A stretch of DNA of 64,000 nucleotides from Escarpia spicata (GCA_963995525.1 OZ023208.1:19107658-19171657); one strand, 5' to 3'. Positions 20,378 to 32,384 are shown, counted from the first letter of the stretch. A program made the numbers and translations. The notes: generated by a model not told the origin, from the sequence alone.

Positions 20378-21190
20378 GTGATCACTCCCCCAGCCATCAC
20401 CATAAACAATTATGAGCTAGAGGTCGTCCACCTCTTCACCTACCTCGGGTCCACCGTTGCTGACAACCTCTCCTTAAAAGCAGAAATCAGCAGAAGGATT
20501 GGGCGAGCGGCCTCAACACTTGCCCGGCTCGCAAGGAGAGTGTGGAATAACAAAATGCTGACAGAGCACACAAAGGTGACAGTGTACAACGCCTAGCTTC
20601 TGAGTACACTTCTGTACGGTAGTGAGTCGATGTACTCCACTCAGGAGAATCGACTGAACTCATTTCACATGCGCTGCTTGCGGCGCATCCTCGGGATCTC
20701 CTGGAAGGACCGAGTCCCCTATACAGAGGTCCTCTCACGTGCCAAGTCTATAAGCCTGGTGACCATGCTCAGGCAACGCCGTCCCCGCTGGCTCGGCCTT
20801 GTTCATCCGATGGAAGATGGGAGACTTCCAAAAGATATCCTCTACGGTGAGCTGGCCACTGAAAAGAAAGCTGATCTTCAAGGACGTATGCATGCGAGAC
20901 TTGAAGGCACTAGACATATATGTTGACAACTGGGAAGATCTTGCTGGAGATCGATCCACATGGAGGCAGAAACTACACAGGGGTCTCAAAAGAGGAGAGG
21001 ATACTCTCCGCAGGCTAGCAAAAGAAAAACGCAACCGCAGAAAAAAACACCCATGCCGAGAACAGAGCCGAGAGCACCTTCAAGTGCAGCATATGCAATA
21101 AAGACTGCCACTCAAGAATTGGCCTCTACAGCCACAACAAACGCTGCCAAGCCAACAACTGATCTTCGACACCAGGGCACAGATCCATAG
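20378..21190 (+). pseudogene. LINE-E C-terminal region with zinc finger
   Basis: ELEVVHLFTYLGSTVADNLS and RRIGRAASTLARLARRVWNN are the thumb. NSFHMRCLRRILGISWKD and RQRRPRWLGLVHPMEDGRLP are the post-RT signature. DRSTWRQKLHRGLKRGED then leads, with frameshifts, to CSICNKDCHSRIGLYSH with a following C, a C-x2-C-x12-H-x4-C finger near 21080-21150. Such a finger closes intact members of this group. Confidence 0.8.
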
Positions 21191-21200
21191 TCTTACGAGA

Positions 21201-21960
21201 CTGCAGGATGCCTACTACTAGATATTACCTAGTTATAGAATAGTAAAAATAATACTACAACTCGTAAGCAAAACAAAAATATTAATAATTTACTTTTATA
21301 TTATATAAATATGAACTTTATGGGTACGTCATATATTATAAAGTAGTGTAATGTATAAGTATATTGTTAAGTTGCATGTACAGCTGTATCACTAAACCAT
21401 GATAATAAACCTCGTAGAGAGTGTATCACCTATACTGAAAGGAGATCAATCAATAAAACGAAAGAGGTGTAACAGAGAAAGACATGTCTCACCACTCACG
21501 GTCTATACAAACGTCAACTTCGATTGAGAACAAGATCTAACAAAAAAAACTACGAGTGGAACTACAGGGGGAAGGACGTGATCGTTCGCCGTGCCACTGC
21601 AATGTCTCGTACCTTCGCACATTTTTAGGGAGTCAAAAATCGGGTGGTGTTCTGAGACACCCCGTAGATACAGTGATGTTATTAGGAATACGCTGAATTT
21701 TAGTACAAACGTAGTCAGAAAAGTGGAGAAGATGATCACATAGAAAACAAATGTACTAGAATTATAAATATCAACTTTATGAGAAATCTCGCTTAATTAT
21801 TACTAACTCCTAAATATGTGAAGTGATCGCATATCCAATGGGTCATGGGTTCAGTTGGTGTATTATTATTATATAGGCAACTATGCACGTACCGCAGGAA
21901 AACGACATTGTTAGCATTTGGAACATTACAAATAATTATGTATATCCATGAATTACAATA
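21201..21960. other. No gene recognised
   Basis: AT-rich. A minus-strand open frame at 21739-21503 has no recognisable motif. Confidence 0.4.
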
Positions 21961-22843
21961 GACTGTGACCCCCTTTCTCCGTAACAAATGGCTTTGTTTA
22001 CAGACACAAGCCGTCAAACGAGCTACTGCAAGCAAGACGATAGTGCAACTGAGAAGTATATTCGCAGCATTTGGGTTACCACGCGAGACAACAGACCTCG
22101 GTTCGCTTGCGAGGAATTTTGTCGTTTCTTGAGGTTGAATGACGTCAAGCATATACTGTGTCCAGATTACCACCCGGCGACGAACGGCCTCGCGGAGAGG
22201 AATGTCGAAACATTCAAGAAGATGCTTGCAAAATCGAACAGCCAGCTACCATTGCAGCAACGTCTGTCGGACATACTGCTCCAGTACCGAAACATACCGC
22301 ATTCACTTACAATAAAACGCCGTCAGAGTTGTACCTGAACCGAGCGCCACGCACCAGACTTGCGATGTCGAAACTCAGTCTCGAAGCAGTAGTGCAAGAT
22401 CGGCAATTAAAGCAGAAACAACAGCATGTTGGAGCTCATTCAAGCCTTCGCAAGTTCGACGTCTACTAGAGAGTGAGAGTCAGAAACATGACATGAGGAA
22501 TGGAGAAGTGGACACTGGAACGGTGGTCAGAGTTTTAGGGCCACTAACAATATTTGGTTAGACTGCCAGGAAACAGGAGGCGATCCGTTCATGTGGACCA
22601 CATGGTCGCGAATGATGACCACCCAGCTACACCTGGAGGTTAGAGCGATGTCGCGACTGCACCTCCCATTGTCTTGACATCCGAGACAGAGCCTGTGGTG
22701 GTCGATCCAGAGGACAAACAGAAAAAGCACCCAATGCTAAGGCACCTAACATGTTAGGGTCACCAACACCGACTGTCATTCAGTCGCCAGCTGCTATCAG
22801 GCGTTCATCGCGAGCTATCAAACCTGTTAAGTTGAATTTGTGA
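21960..22843 (+). pseudogene. Gypsy-2: integrase core to C-terminal end of Pol
   Basis: RPRFACEEFCRFLRLNDVKH, ILCPDYHPATNGLAERNVET and FKKMLAKSN form the integrase region from the second Asp (here DNR) to the catalytic Glu. LSDILLQYRNIPHSLT and, in the next frame, KTPSELYLNRAPRTRLAMSK follow. After several stops the C-terminal signature SSRAIKPVKLNL and a stop end at about 22843. The left part of the element is missing. It differs clearly from Gypsy-1 in integrase sequence, so it is another family. Confidence 0.82.
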
Positions 22844-23695
22844 TTATCCACCCAGATAGTGCAATCGAGGCTGTATTTGGCGGAGATAGATCGTAGAAAT
22901 TGGTGGTGTAAAAAAGTGGATAAACAAGTGGAATTACTGATTGATAAGTATTATTTTTGCCTTAATATCATTCATAAAGTTGCAATAAACATATATTGAG
23001 TAGCAGTTATGCTTAAAGTTAGTTAGTTAAAGTATTTTAGAACACCTTAGTATAGTGAGAGATAATAGGGTAACTCACTTAGGCGGCTTAGCCTTCGATA
23101 AGTTGTACACAAGATTTAACAAACCTGATTATGTGGTAGAATATATATAGGAGATAAAGTAACAACCATCAAACTACTTACATAAGATAATATCTGTGTA
23201 AGCCAGTACTTGCTATATATTTTGATTAGGTAGCATTGTTGTTAAAATTTGGGACGTAAAAGAACCACTGAGGACGACAAGCACCCTGGCAGTGACCACC
23301 CTCAGTGCCAGCATAGAAAGGTCGGCTTGGCGATAATGTTCTGAAAAAGGCTGGCTAGTTGAATGAGACCTCATAAGATCATAACATTGTAACCACAATA
23401 TATACAGACTAGTCAGTTAATAGAACATTGCCGAGTGCTGGAAACAACTAGGCAACTAGGCAAAATTAAGCAAGGGCGATAGTCGGGCGGCGTAACCTAA
23501 ATAAGTAAAGCAGCCTAACATAACGTAATTGATTGCATTTAAATTAGGTCACTACCGGTGATGTTAGCGTTCGTGTTAGGATAAATAGTCGGCTGTGTAA
23601 TTGAAATTTGTAACCTAAAGTGTGCTGTAGTACACAGGAAACAGTCTTTATAAAGACTAAGTTAGTTAAGTTATTAAATAAATTCTGATCGGGGT
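22844..23695 (+). other. Possible Gypsy-2 3' LTR remnant, then LINE-A leader
   Basis: After the Gypsy-2 stop, TTGGTGGTGTAAAAAAGTGG could be a polypurine tract and LTR start, but no partner LTR is in the window. Somewhere between 22900 and 23690 the sequence becomes the 5' UTR of LINE-A, which ends CTGATCGGGGTATGGC at the ORF1 start. No internal landmark fixes the border. Confidence 0.35.
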
Positions 23696-24559
23696 ATGGC
23701 GCCTTGCAAGCGGCAAGTCAAGGCAAAGCGACACTTGGTGTGCGATCACTGCCACAGCTGGGTAGAATTTGCATTGTCCGGGTGTGGAAAGTCATGGGCA
23801 GAAACCATGGAGGAAGGATTCACCTTTCACTGCAATGGATGTTGGAAGGTGGAGTGTTTGCAGAAGGAGTTAGTTAGGTTGACAGATATTGTGAAGGGAA
23901 TGGAGATGGGAATTAGCAAGGAGGCAGGTCGAATGGAGAGAGACGACAGGGAGAGAGGTGAGGATACTGCAAGACTGAAGGAGAATAGCAGTGGCAAGAA
24001 AACCGAGGAAAGGAGATTGAGAGGAGAGAAGGTGATTGGAGGGGAAGAAATTGGAAAATCGACAACAGAAAATGTGACAAGCGTGAAGGTGACAGGGAAG
24101 AAAGTGGCTGTAGAGAAGGAGGGAGGGAAGATGGAACGGGAGAGGAGAGAGGAAAATGAGACGGGGCGAAAGAAGAAGGGACAAAAGGAAGTGAGAGCAA
24201 ATGTGATAGAAGAGAAGTCGATAAAAGGGACGCTGACAGGAGGAAAGGTGACAAGAGAAAAAGCGAAAGGAAAGAATGGATCGGAAGAGAATGTGACAGG
24301 AGAGAAGACGGCAGGGGGGAAAGACAACAACCAGACAGATGCAAACCGAAGAAGGAGCTATTCTAAGGCAGTGATTGAGGGGGCAATGAGGAAAGAGAGG
24401 GTGTTTATGGGTGACTCCATTATGAGAAAGACGGACAAGACACTGAGCGAGGGGAAGGACATCGTTGTTTGTTTACCGGGGGCTAGGATTGAACATGTAA
24501 CTGGCAGGGTAGAGAAGGTATTGGGACATGGCAAGGGGGGTCTATACTGGTACATGTAG
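23696..24559 (+). pseudogene. LINE-A ORF1 N-terminal part: PHD-like finger, charged repeats, GDSL start
   Basis: Residues 16-49 carry C-x2-C...C...C-x2-C (CDHCHSWVEF, FTFHCNGCWK), a PHD-like zinc finger. Residues ~50-230 are a Lys/Glu/Gly-rich, coiled-coil-like stretch with repeated K-V-T-G-K/E-K units. RVFMGDSIMRKTDK near residue 240 is the GDS(L) nucleophile block of an SGNH-type esterase. Such esterase domains are established in CR1 ORF1 proteins. A one-base shift in the G-run at about 24536-24541 ends the frame at 24557-24559; the next esterase block (VHVGTNN) continues in the adjacent frame. Long minus-strand frames here are shadows. Confidence 0.88.
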
Positions 24560-24915
24560 GAACAAATAATGCAGACAGGGAGGGAACAACTGCGATAGTA
24601 TAGAAGTATAGACAGTTAGTGAGGAAGCTAAAGAAGACGAGAGTCGAACAGGTTATTTTGTTAGGAATTTTGCCAGTAATGGGAGGAAGGGAGGCAACGT
24701 ATAGAAACTGCAAGAGGATGGCGATCAATGCACTAGCTGAGCAGATGTGTGAAGAAGAGGGGGTGGGATTCACAGATTTATGGGGATACTTTGTTGGGAG
24801 GGAAGATATGTACATGATAGATGGCCTCCATCTTAGTGGAAAGGGGGCAGCAGTTTTCTCAGAGAATCTGCTGCAATCTGTTGACAGTGGGACAGGTTGC
24901 ATCTATTTAAACTAG
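24540..24915 (+). pseudogene. LINE-A ORF1 C-terminal part: esterase blocks
   Basis: VHVGTNNADREG (conserved Asn block) lies directly after the frameshift. An in-frame TAG at 24601-24603 interrupts, then VEQVILLGILPVMGGREATY, NALAEQMCEEEGVGFTDLWG and MIDGLHLSGKGAAVFSENLL follow. The DGLHLS Asp-His pair completes the SGNH catalytic set with GDS and GTNN. The stop is at 24913-24915. Catalytic residues are all preserved despite the two lesions, suggesting recent decay. Confidence 0.88.
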
Positions 24916-24984
24916 ATTCGTAGGGGGGACTCACAGAAAAGCCTGAAAATGGAGGCATAGGTAAGGACAGCACAAATAAATCAA

Positions 24985-26150
24985 CAAATAACAGTCTGGA
25001 AAACTCTTCTGAAGCTGGATATAAATGTGTTTGTTTAAATGCAAGGAGTATAGTAAACAAAATAAATGAACTAAACATTATGGTAGAAGATATTGACCCT
25101 CATATAATAGGTATAACCGAATCCTGGACCACCACCGATATATCAGATGCTGAATTGGGACTGACAGGATATGTAATGTTTAGAAAAGATAGAATAGGAA
25201 GAAAGGGAGGTGGAGTTATTTTATATATTAAAGAATCTGTTCAGGCTTACGAAATAAAATTAGAAAGAGAAGCAGATTGCGAAGAAGCTGTTTGGTGTAA
25301 CATAGTTACAGGAAACTCAACGTTAACAGTTGGGTTAGTTTATCGAAGTCCAAACATAAGCATAGAAGAGAATGAAAAAATACAAAACGCTATAAGGGAA
25401 GTAAGCAAACGGGACTGTATTATTATGGGGGATTTTAACCATGGGCATATACAATGGAAATCTCTACAGAGTATGGGGAGAGAGGACCACAAGTTTTTAG
25501 TTTTAGTTCAAGATACATTCCTTTCTCAACATGTGGTAGAACCAACCAGGGGTGAGAATGTGTTAGACATAGTTTTGTCCTCACAGAATGAATTAGTTGA
25601 CAATGTCAAGATATGTGAGCCACTGGGGAGTAGCGATCACAACCAGATACATTTTACCATCAAAGTAAAATCAGAAAGGAATAGCAAAAAGCAGTATAGG
25701 AGAAATTTCTACAAAGGAAGGTATAAGGACATGAGGAAATATTTAGCAAAGATAGACTGGAATAAGACATTAAAAATAAGACGGCAACAGAATGCTGGAA
25801 TATATTAAAGAGTGAAATTAAGTGCATAATCGATAAATTTGTACCCTTCAAAAAACAAGGAAAACGGTCCAAAAAGAAACACTTATCGAAAGAAGCCATT
25901 AGAAAAATTAAGTATAAACAAATGATGTGGAAGTCATATAGATGTACTGGAAATGATGAAGACTACAACAATTATAAAGAAACACTTAACCAAGCTACAG
26001 CTGAAATGAGAAATTCAAAGAGAAGCTATGAACAACAATTAGCTAGTAATATAAAACATGACAGCAAGAGTTTGTATGCGTATGTTCGAAGCAAACAGAA
26101 AGTTCAAGATATGGTCCTCTAGAAGATAGTGCTGGAAATATAATATCAGA
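24985..26150 (+). pseudogene. LINE-A ORF2 endonuclease and linker
   Basis: CLNARSIVNKINELN (catalytic Asn block) lies before the first in-frame Met. DPHIIGITESWTTTDISDAE (catalytic Glu), GGGVILYIKESVQAYEIKLE, TVGLVYRSPN, CIIMGDFNHGHIQW (GDFN) and CEPLGSSDHNQIHFTI (SDH) complete a full APE domain with all motifs intact. A frameshift near 25775 moves the linker (IIDKFVPFKKQGKRSKKKHL, RNSKRSYEQQLASN) to another frame, and another shift at about 26105 returns it towards the RT. Confidence 0.9.
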
Positions 26151-26160
26151 GGGATTCATA

Positions 26161-27147
26161 ATGGCAGAAGACCTGAATGAGTACTTTAGTTCAGTGTTTA
26201 CCAGGGAAGATATTAGTTCACTGCCAATACCAGAGGCTAAGTTCAAGGGGGCAGATTCAGACTATTTAGGACAATTAATTGTAACCCCGGAAATGGTAGC
26301 TAAGAAAATAAGGGCTATGAAGGATAATAAATCACCTGGAGTGGATGGTATTCCACCCAAACTATTATTGGAAATTGTAGAACAAATTAGCATACCACTT
26401 GCAACAGTTTTCAACTTGTCATTAGAAGAGGGAGTGGTTCCTTTAGAATGGAAAGAAGCAAACATTATACCGTTATTCAAAAAAGGTTCGAGAAACAAGT
26501 CAGAGAACTATAGACCAGTGAGTTTAACATCAGTGATTTGTAAATTATTAGAAAGACTAATTAAAGATCACATGGAGGATTTTCTTGTTAAACAAAACTT
26601 GATAAACCCATCTCAACATGTTTTTTTTTAAGCGAGGTCATGCTTAACAAATATGTTATGTTTTTTGGAAGACATCACTAAGTGGGTAGATGAGGGATCA
26701 CCAGTAGATATCGTCTACTTAGATTTTCAAAAAGCTTTCGACAAAGTACCACATCAAAGATTACTGCTTAAACTAAAGGCCCATGGCATACGAAATGGTA
26801 TAATAAACTGGATAGAACAATGGCTGATTGACAGAAGACAACGTGTAGTAGTTGATGGGGAGGCTTCAAACTGGAAATCGGTATTGAGTGGGGTACCACA
26901 GGGATCAGTATTAGGTCCTATATTATTCTTAATATACATCAACGATTTGGATGATGAAATAACAAGCAAGGTGTTGAAATTTGCGGATGATACAAAAGTG
27001 TTTAGAAGGATTAAAAGTGATGGAGATAGACAGCATTTACAAGATGATCTTGACAGGTTGATCAAATGGTCTGAAAAGTGGCAAATGATGTTCAATTTTG
27101 GGAAATGTAAATGCCTCCACATAGGACATGGGAACGAAGAAGTATAA
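26161..27147 (+). pseudogene. LINE-A reverse transcriptase
   Basis: Fingers: MKDNKSPGVDGIPPKLLLEI, WKEANIIPLFKKGSRNKSEN, YRPVSLTSVICKLLERLIKD. A T-run slip at 26622-26631 shifts the frame. Palm: IVYLDFQKAFDKVPHQRLLL (motif A), SGVPQGSVLGPILFLIYIND (motif B'), KFADDTKVFRR (motif C, both Asp present). Thumb: LIKWSEKWQMMFNFGKCKCL. The frame closes at GNEEV with TAA at 27145-27147. Apart from two lesions this is a complete CR1-type RT. Confidence 0.92.
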
Positions 27148-27153
27148 TATACA

Positions 27154-27788
27154 ATGGGGGGTACTATACTAAGTACTACTGTAAAAGAAAAAGACTTAGG
27201 GTTAACCGTTAGTGCTGATATGAAGATTTCAGAGCAGTGCGGAATTGCAGCTTCAAAGGGAAATCAAATCCTTGGATTAATTAGGCGAAACATAACGTAT
27301 AAGGAAAAAGAGCTAATAATACCGCTGTACAAAACAATAGTTAGGCCTCATTTAGAATATTGTATTAAAGCGTGGAGGCCATATCGCAGGAAGGACATAG
27401 ATATGCTAGAAAGAGTGCAGAGGAGAGCAACTAAAATGATACCAAATCTGAAGGATCTTCGTTACGAAATACGCCTAAAAAATGCGGTTTAACAACACTA
27501 GAGTCCAGGAGATTGAGAGGAGATCAGATAGAAGTGTTTAAAATATTGAAGGGTTATGAAAATATTGATAGAAATATGTTTTTCTCAGTTAAGAAAGATA
27601 GAAGGACTAGAGGACATGATCTTGCATTAGCAAAGGAGCAGAGTAGATTGGATATAAGAAAGTTTTCATTTTCACAAAGGACTGTAAATGAATGGAACAG
27701 TTTACCTGTTGATTGTGTGGGTGCTAGTAGTGTGAATATGTTTAAAAATAAAATCGACACATACCTCAGACGGGCGGGATACACATAG
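27154..27788 (+). pseudogene. LINE-A ORF2 C-terminal region
   Basis: TTVKEKDLGLTVSADMKISE, IIPLYKTIVRPHLEYCIKAW and DIDMLERVQRRATKMIPNLK are the standard CR1 post-RT blocks. A frameshift at about 27485 leads to MRGDQIEVFKILKGYENIDR, KDRRTRGHDLALAKEQSRLD and SFSQRTVNEWNSLP, ending KIDTYLRRAGYT with a stop at 27786-27788. This last part is what the truncated copies at 8.3 and 36.6 kb retain. Confidence 0.9.
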
Positions 27789-28017
27789 ATAAAAGGGTCG
27801 GACTCTCGATAAGCCAAAGGCTTCCTTGTCCACCTGCTACCTAGAGTTAATTCTCTGGGTGGCAATCTTGTTAAATCTTGTTAAAAGTAGACGTTACTAG
27901 CTGTAAATGTCCGTCCGTGTTTTGTAACGTTTCTGCAATGCACACCAGAGGCATTCTGGTACATCGCCAACCCGTGTAGTTGATTACTAATCGTAATATG
28001 TATCTTAACCATGCAAA

Positions 28018-28170
28018 CTCCACGTGTGTGTGCGTGTGTGCGTGTGTGCGTGTGTGCGTGTGTGCGTGTGTGCGTGTGTGCGTGTGTGCGTGTGTGCGTG
28101 TGTGCGTGTGTGCGTGTGTGCGTGTGTGCGTGTGTGATTGTGCGCGTGCGTGCGTGCGCGCATGCGCCCT
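28018..28170. repeat. (GTGTGTGC)n microsatellite
   Basis: About 14 units of CGTGTGTG from 28022 to 28135, followed by a GC-richer decayed part with GCGCATGCGC at 28160. Open frames on both strands across it are artefacts of the repeat. Confidence 0.95.
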
Positions 28171-28309
28171 TCCGCGCTTCCGTGTGCGCACTTCTGCGCG
28201 TGCGCGTGTACTCCGCAAGATCCAAACGAATGCTTTTAGTCGTGCCAATCTAATCAATGTAAAATTATCAAAAAATATACAATTCTACGGGTGAACAAAA
28301 AATAAGTAG

Positions 28310-28570
28310 TAAGGTAAGTTCTTATATAGCGAAGCATCCAGTCCTCAGGACAGCTCAAAGCTTTACACTTTACTCCCTGGCAGATCTGTTCAATCGAACA
28401 CCCTCTCGACTTCTCTTGGAAGAATTTAGCCACGTTGCAATTAATGTGGGAAGCCTATTCGTACACAAATATCCACCACTGTCTATAGCCAGGTAATCAT
28501 TCATACAGCTGAGTGAACTGAAGCAATGTAGAGTAAACGAATTTGCCCAAGCTACGTTCCAATTCTGTTG
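28310..28570 (-). mobile_element. SINE copy, minus strand, head truncated
   Basis: Plus strand GGTAAGTTCTTATATAGCGA, CAGTCCTCAGGACAGCTCAA, TTTACACTTTACTCCCTGGC, GCAATGTAGAGTAAACGAAT match the SINE at 47665-47995 nearly throughout. The copy stops before the tRNA-like head (AATTTGCCCAAGCTACG at 28540-28556 is the last shared part). Confidence 0.8.
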
Positions 28571-28574
28571 TTGC

Positions 28575-29030
28575 ATCCCGCATCAGCATGCTGTTTCCTT
28601 GCATATGCTAGCTTTAGGCTTAACAAAGTGACGCCACATGCCGACAGCTGTCTATCCGGTCAACTTAGGCGGGGCTCAGTGGCGCCACATGGGTGATGAT
28701 GACGGAATCACTGTTCACAACACAATACGAATTTATTGTCCAATAATAATAGGTACATCAGATAACTTTCTTCTGCTTGCTGAGCATAAAGAGAATACAA
28801 GGTATTGTTAGTAAACATAGTTAAACGTAGTGCATACAAGAAATAAGTTTATAATAGTAATACAAACGTGAGAGTAGTTAGTGCATAATTTTTTTATTTT
28901 AACGGTCGGCTTGCATGTGGTGGTTTGTTAACTCAAACTTGTTAACTTGTTTAGGTGAATTATGGCATGGGGAACGAACCTGTTTTTGAACCTGTTTCTG
29001 CACATCTTGTTTGGTTGTTTACTTGCTTGT
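28575..29030. other. No gene recognised
   Basis: Contains GTGGCGCCACATGGG (28680), a partial palindrome also seen in the LINE-B leader, but nothing else identifiable. Confidence 0.35.
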
Positions 29031-29037
29031 GTGTATG

Positions 29038-29575
<538 letters not shown>

Positions 29576-29626
29576 GCGGCGTATACATTTAGCATAATAT
29601 TATAATAAAATTAAAATTAAACACAC

Positions 29627-29745
29627 CATAGGCGCGGGAACGGGGGGCAGCTGCCCCCTGGAATTTGTCCCGGGGGGGGGGGGTTCAGACATAATTAATG
29701 TTCTGCCCCCTCCCCATTAAATGTGAGCGTGAATGTTTGTTCGTT
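29627..29745 (-). repeat. Family-D terminal fragment
   Basis: CATAGGCGCGGGAACGGGG, CTGGAATTTGTCCC, the G-run, TTCTGCCCCCTCCCCATTAA and GTGAGCGTGAATG parallel 55163-55255 (GCGTGGGAACAGGG, TCTGGAATTTCG, TTCTGCCCCC..., CTGAGCGTGCATATG). It is the end of the repeat without the internal modules. Confidence 0.55.
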
Positions 29746-30200
29746 ACCCCAGAGACGCCAGTGACGCGACTCGGTGCTCCTGACGTTATTGCGCGCGTCC
29801 TGGTTCACTTCGGCAATTTTTTGAAAATCGCCTTTGTTTCGATTCTAGACGTTTTTGCCGTCGAGCAGTTTTGCAGTCGAGCGGTATGCCGCCGTATGTG
29901 TTCCAGGCTCTTATAATTCCAATTAGAGCGATTTTATTTTGCCGCTTACAATTGCCGTACGTCAAGGTTTGCCGTTGCCATCGGCATGTATATTAGGCCT
30001 TTTGTACCATATTTATACACCTTCGTTAAAAAACTTACACATTTATGATATATATATGCTCATTCGTTTCAACGGTTTCAACCGAACCACCGAAATGTCG
30101 ATTGTGTTGTCTTTGGTTCGACTTGACATATCTTAAATTAGACCTACTATAATGATGGATGACTGGATGATCATTACGTCGAATATTCAAGTGCTTCATT
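29746..30200. other. No gene recognised
   Basis: Mixed composition with no repeat or coding signal seen. Confidence 0.35.
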
Positions 30201-30277
30201 CACATGGTCACGAATGCTCGGGCTTAAACTTTTATGTTGGGTGGGATGGGGCAAATTTAAACGCTTTCGTGACCATG
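30201..30277. repeat. Inverted repeat CATGGTCACGAA/TTCGTGACCATG
   Basis: CATGGTCACGAA at 30203-30214 and TTCGTGACCATG at 30265-30276 form a perfect 12-bp stem. The loop is about 50 nt and includes a weaker TTAAAC/TTTAAA pairing. It could be a foldback-element remnant. Confidence 0.5.
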
Positions 30278-30570
30278 TTGGTAGCACACACACATCGTAT
30301 GCCCTACTCACATGCCCAGCATCGTATCGGATCAGACATAAATATGTAGTCAATTGGGTGGGGTTGCAGAATGTGACATCGAATGGGGGTAACATTTCCG
30401 TTATATTTATTATAATATTGATCCGATATCCAACCAAAGAAATCAAGTTGTCTTCTTTATACAGGCCCCTGTAATGTGTAACAAATAAAAGATATGATGA
30501 GACTCGGCACATTTTAATTATGTCACAATCACACGCGATCACGCTGTTAGGTGTAGCTCTCAGTTGCCCA

Positions 30571-30615
30571 AGTGATCAGTACCCATCGTCACCGGTGACG
30601 ATGGGACTGATCACT
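30571..30615. repeat. 45-bp near-perfect palindrome without a loop
   Basis: AGTGATCAGTACCCATCGTC begins the left arm and ACGATGGGACTGATCACT ends the right arm, around the centre CACCGGTG. The two halves are perfect reverse complements except for one extra A in the left arm. It may be a cruciform-capable site or the centre of a foldback element. Confidence 0.8.
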
Positions 30616-31900
30616 CATGACCCTTTTTTCTGGTCACGCCTTTTGTCAATAATCCGTCAAAAAACATGTTCATACCCGATTTATAGGTATACCGCATTGG
30701 CTAAAAGATATTTTCAAACTGTCCGCGTGAGGTCAGTACTCTAGTAGCTCTGCGATGATGTTTTGCCGTTGACGCGATAATACAGACACCGTGTGGTGGC
30801 GCCACCGTTTGTTGAGTAAATTTCACGTCGAAATTCCTGCGAGGAATTGGCCGCAAATAACACTGGATACCTGGAATAGTGTTTATTGACATCGGAAATC
30901 TGCTATGACTGTCAAGTAAGTAATACAATATGAATATACGTCAACCAGTTTAGAAACTACACGTGAAATGTAACTAATTAATGTAGTATTCGTGAAACAA
31001 AATCACACAACATGCTTATTAGAATAACAAGTTGACAAGCCACGGCCCACGGGGATCCGATGTGGCGGGCCCAAATTACGCTGTGTCCAGTTTCTCCGCC
31101 TACACTCGGCCCGCGACGGTAGCGGGCCCATAGCAGCCCTCTAAGTTATTTTTTTTGTCTAGGGGCCAACTGGCTCCTATCTACATTTTTAGGAGCCAAA
31201 TTAAAAAAGTATCAGCCAAGTAATTGTGTGCGTATATATGCAACTCTGTTTTCAGTACCAATTTAATCCAAATTAACCACAGATGTTCGTTTGAAATATA
31301 AATAAATTTAAAACATGTATGAATATGTGGCCAGATACTAACTTTATGCATTATAACATGGTACACTGGCAAATTAATAACAGTCATGTGGAATCCCTGA
31401 AATTACCAATAATTAACAGTAAATATACATGATGCATGTATACCCGTAGGTACACTGATTTTCTGTTTCAAAATTCTGTTTCAGAAAAATACAGTGTCAA
31501 ATAATGCATTTTCCATGTCAAATTATGCTATTCCTGGTTAAGGTGGAAAAGAAGCCGATTTATGTTCAGAAAAGTTATATTTTATTTCAAAGTTAACTTT
31601 GAGAAATAATACATTCTGTCAAATATTAAAAATATCACAATGTTATGATCTATGCATCTGAATAATACTGTTTTACTGTGTGGTTAACTTTTCTAACAAC
31701 ATTTATTTGTGCAATATTTGCAACACAGTAACAATCGTACATAATCAATTTACATAATAAAATAATTCCTCTCACACAATAACATAAATGACTGGTTGTT
31801 TCTAATGCAGCAGTGCTTAATATATAAGTTAACAAATGTAAATTACACAAGCAGTCATATATTATGAATGTATAAATCACTGATGCTGTTTCACTAACAA
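30616..31900. other. AT-rich, no gene recognised
   Basis: Apart from GGCGGGCCCAAATTACG/GTAGCGGGCCCA (31055-31130) and GGCTCCTATC..TAGGAGCCAA (31163-31201), which may mark an old inverted-repeat element, nothing is identifiable. Confidence 0.35.
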
Positions 31901-32384
31901 TTTTTCGGTACTCAAGTACTCGAGTACATTATTGAAGTACCTACTTGTATTCATAAAACTTATGGGTCATGGACTCGTACTCATTGTACTCAGATTTTAC
32001 AAGTACACCCGAGTACTTAAGGAAAATATATTATTTGTAGTTGTAAAATGAAACTTTCCTGAACTATTTAAATGTTCAACTATTTTTTAAATACTGTTAT
32101 TTCTGATAGAATACCACCTTACTATCCTTACACATAGTACACCCTCATTCTCTGACAACCATGACCCTAATACCCAAACATGGCAACAGACAGCATCTTT
32201 TTTCAGTCGGAAACACCCTGTTAAGCAAACAAGAATTGTAGGCTATCTGTTCAGGCCATCAACCTGTTTGTTTAACTAAGTGACCAGGATGTCCATAAAG
32301 ATCCATTTAGCAGTTAACCCACCAGCTAGACAGGAAATGCCTTTGATGTAGTCAGGAGGGTAGCCAGAAGTTTTGGTAAAGGAT

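Larger units (their letters stand above)
17641..21200 (+). mobile_element. LINE-E: RTE-like non-LTR retrotransposon, decayed
   Basis: A GC-balanced leader (17641-18330) is followed by an endonuclease (18340-18870), reverse transcriptase (19400-20370) and a C-terminal region with a CCHC-like finger (21070-21160). The protein style (KLGCWNIRTM, TYLGSTV, RTPRWLGLV-like and a final Zn finger) matches the large invertebrate group annotated as craniofacial-development-protein-2-like reverse transcriptases. It has many stops and frameshifts and an internal deletion after the endonuclease. The 3' border near 21200 is set only by the end of homology to the protein. Confidence 0.82.
23696..27882 (+). 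mobile_element. LINE-A: CR1-like non-LTR retrotransposon, near full length
   Basis: Two-ORF structure. ORF1 (23696-24915) has a PHD-like finger, a charged repetitive middle and a GDSL esterase domain. ORF2 (about 24985-27788) has an APE endonuclease, reverse transcriptase and C-terminal region. The 3' UTR is short and ends AATCTTGTTAAATCTTGTTAA, a 10-bp terminal repeat also found at the ends of the truncated copies (8331, 36584 in reverse). The CR1-clade call rests on ORF1 esterase plus LDFQKAFDKVPH, GVPQGSVLGPILF and FADDTKVF. About six frameshifts or stops make this copy inactive, but it is the best template for the family here. Confidence 0.92.

Noticed and set aside
23827..24344. Long minus-strand frames opposite LINE-A ORF1
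   Set aside because: Shadow frames of the Lys/Glu-rich ORF1 repeat region; the plus strand has finger and esterase motifs.
30214..30542. Overlapping frames on both strands at 30.2-30.5 kb
   Set aside because: No motif, no splice or promoter context; the sequence contains an inverted repeat.
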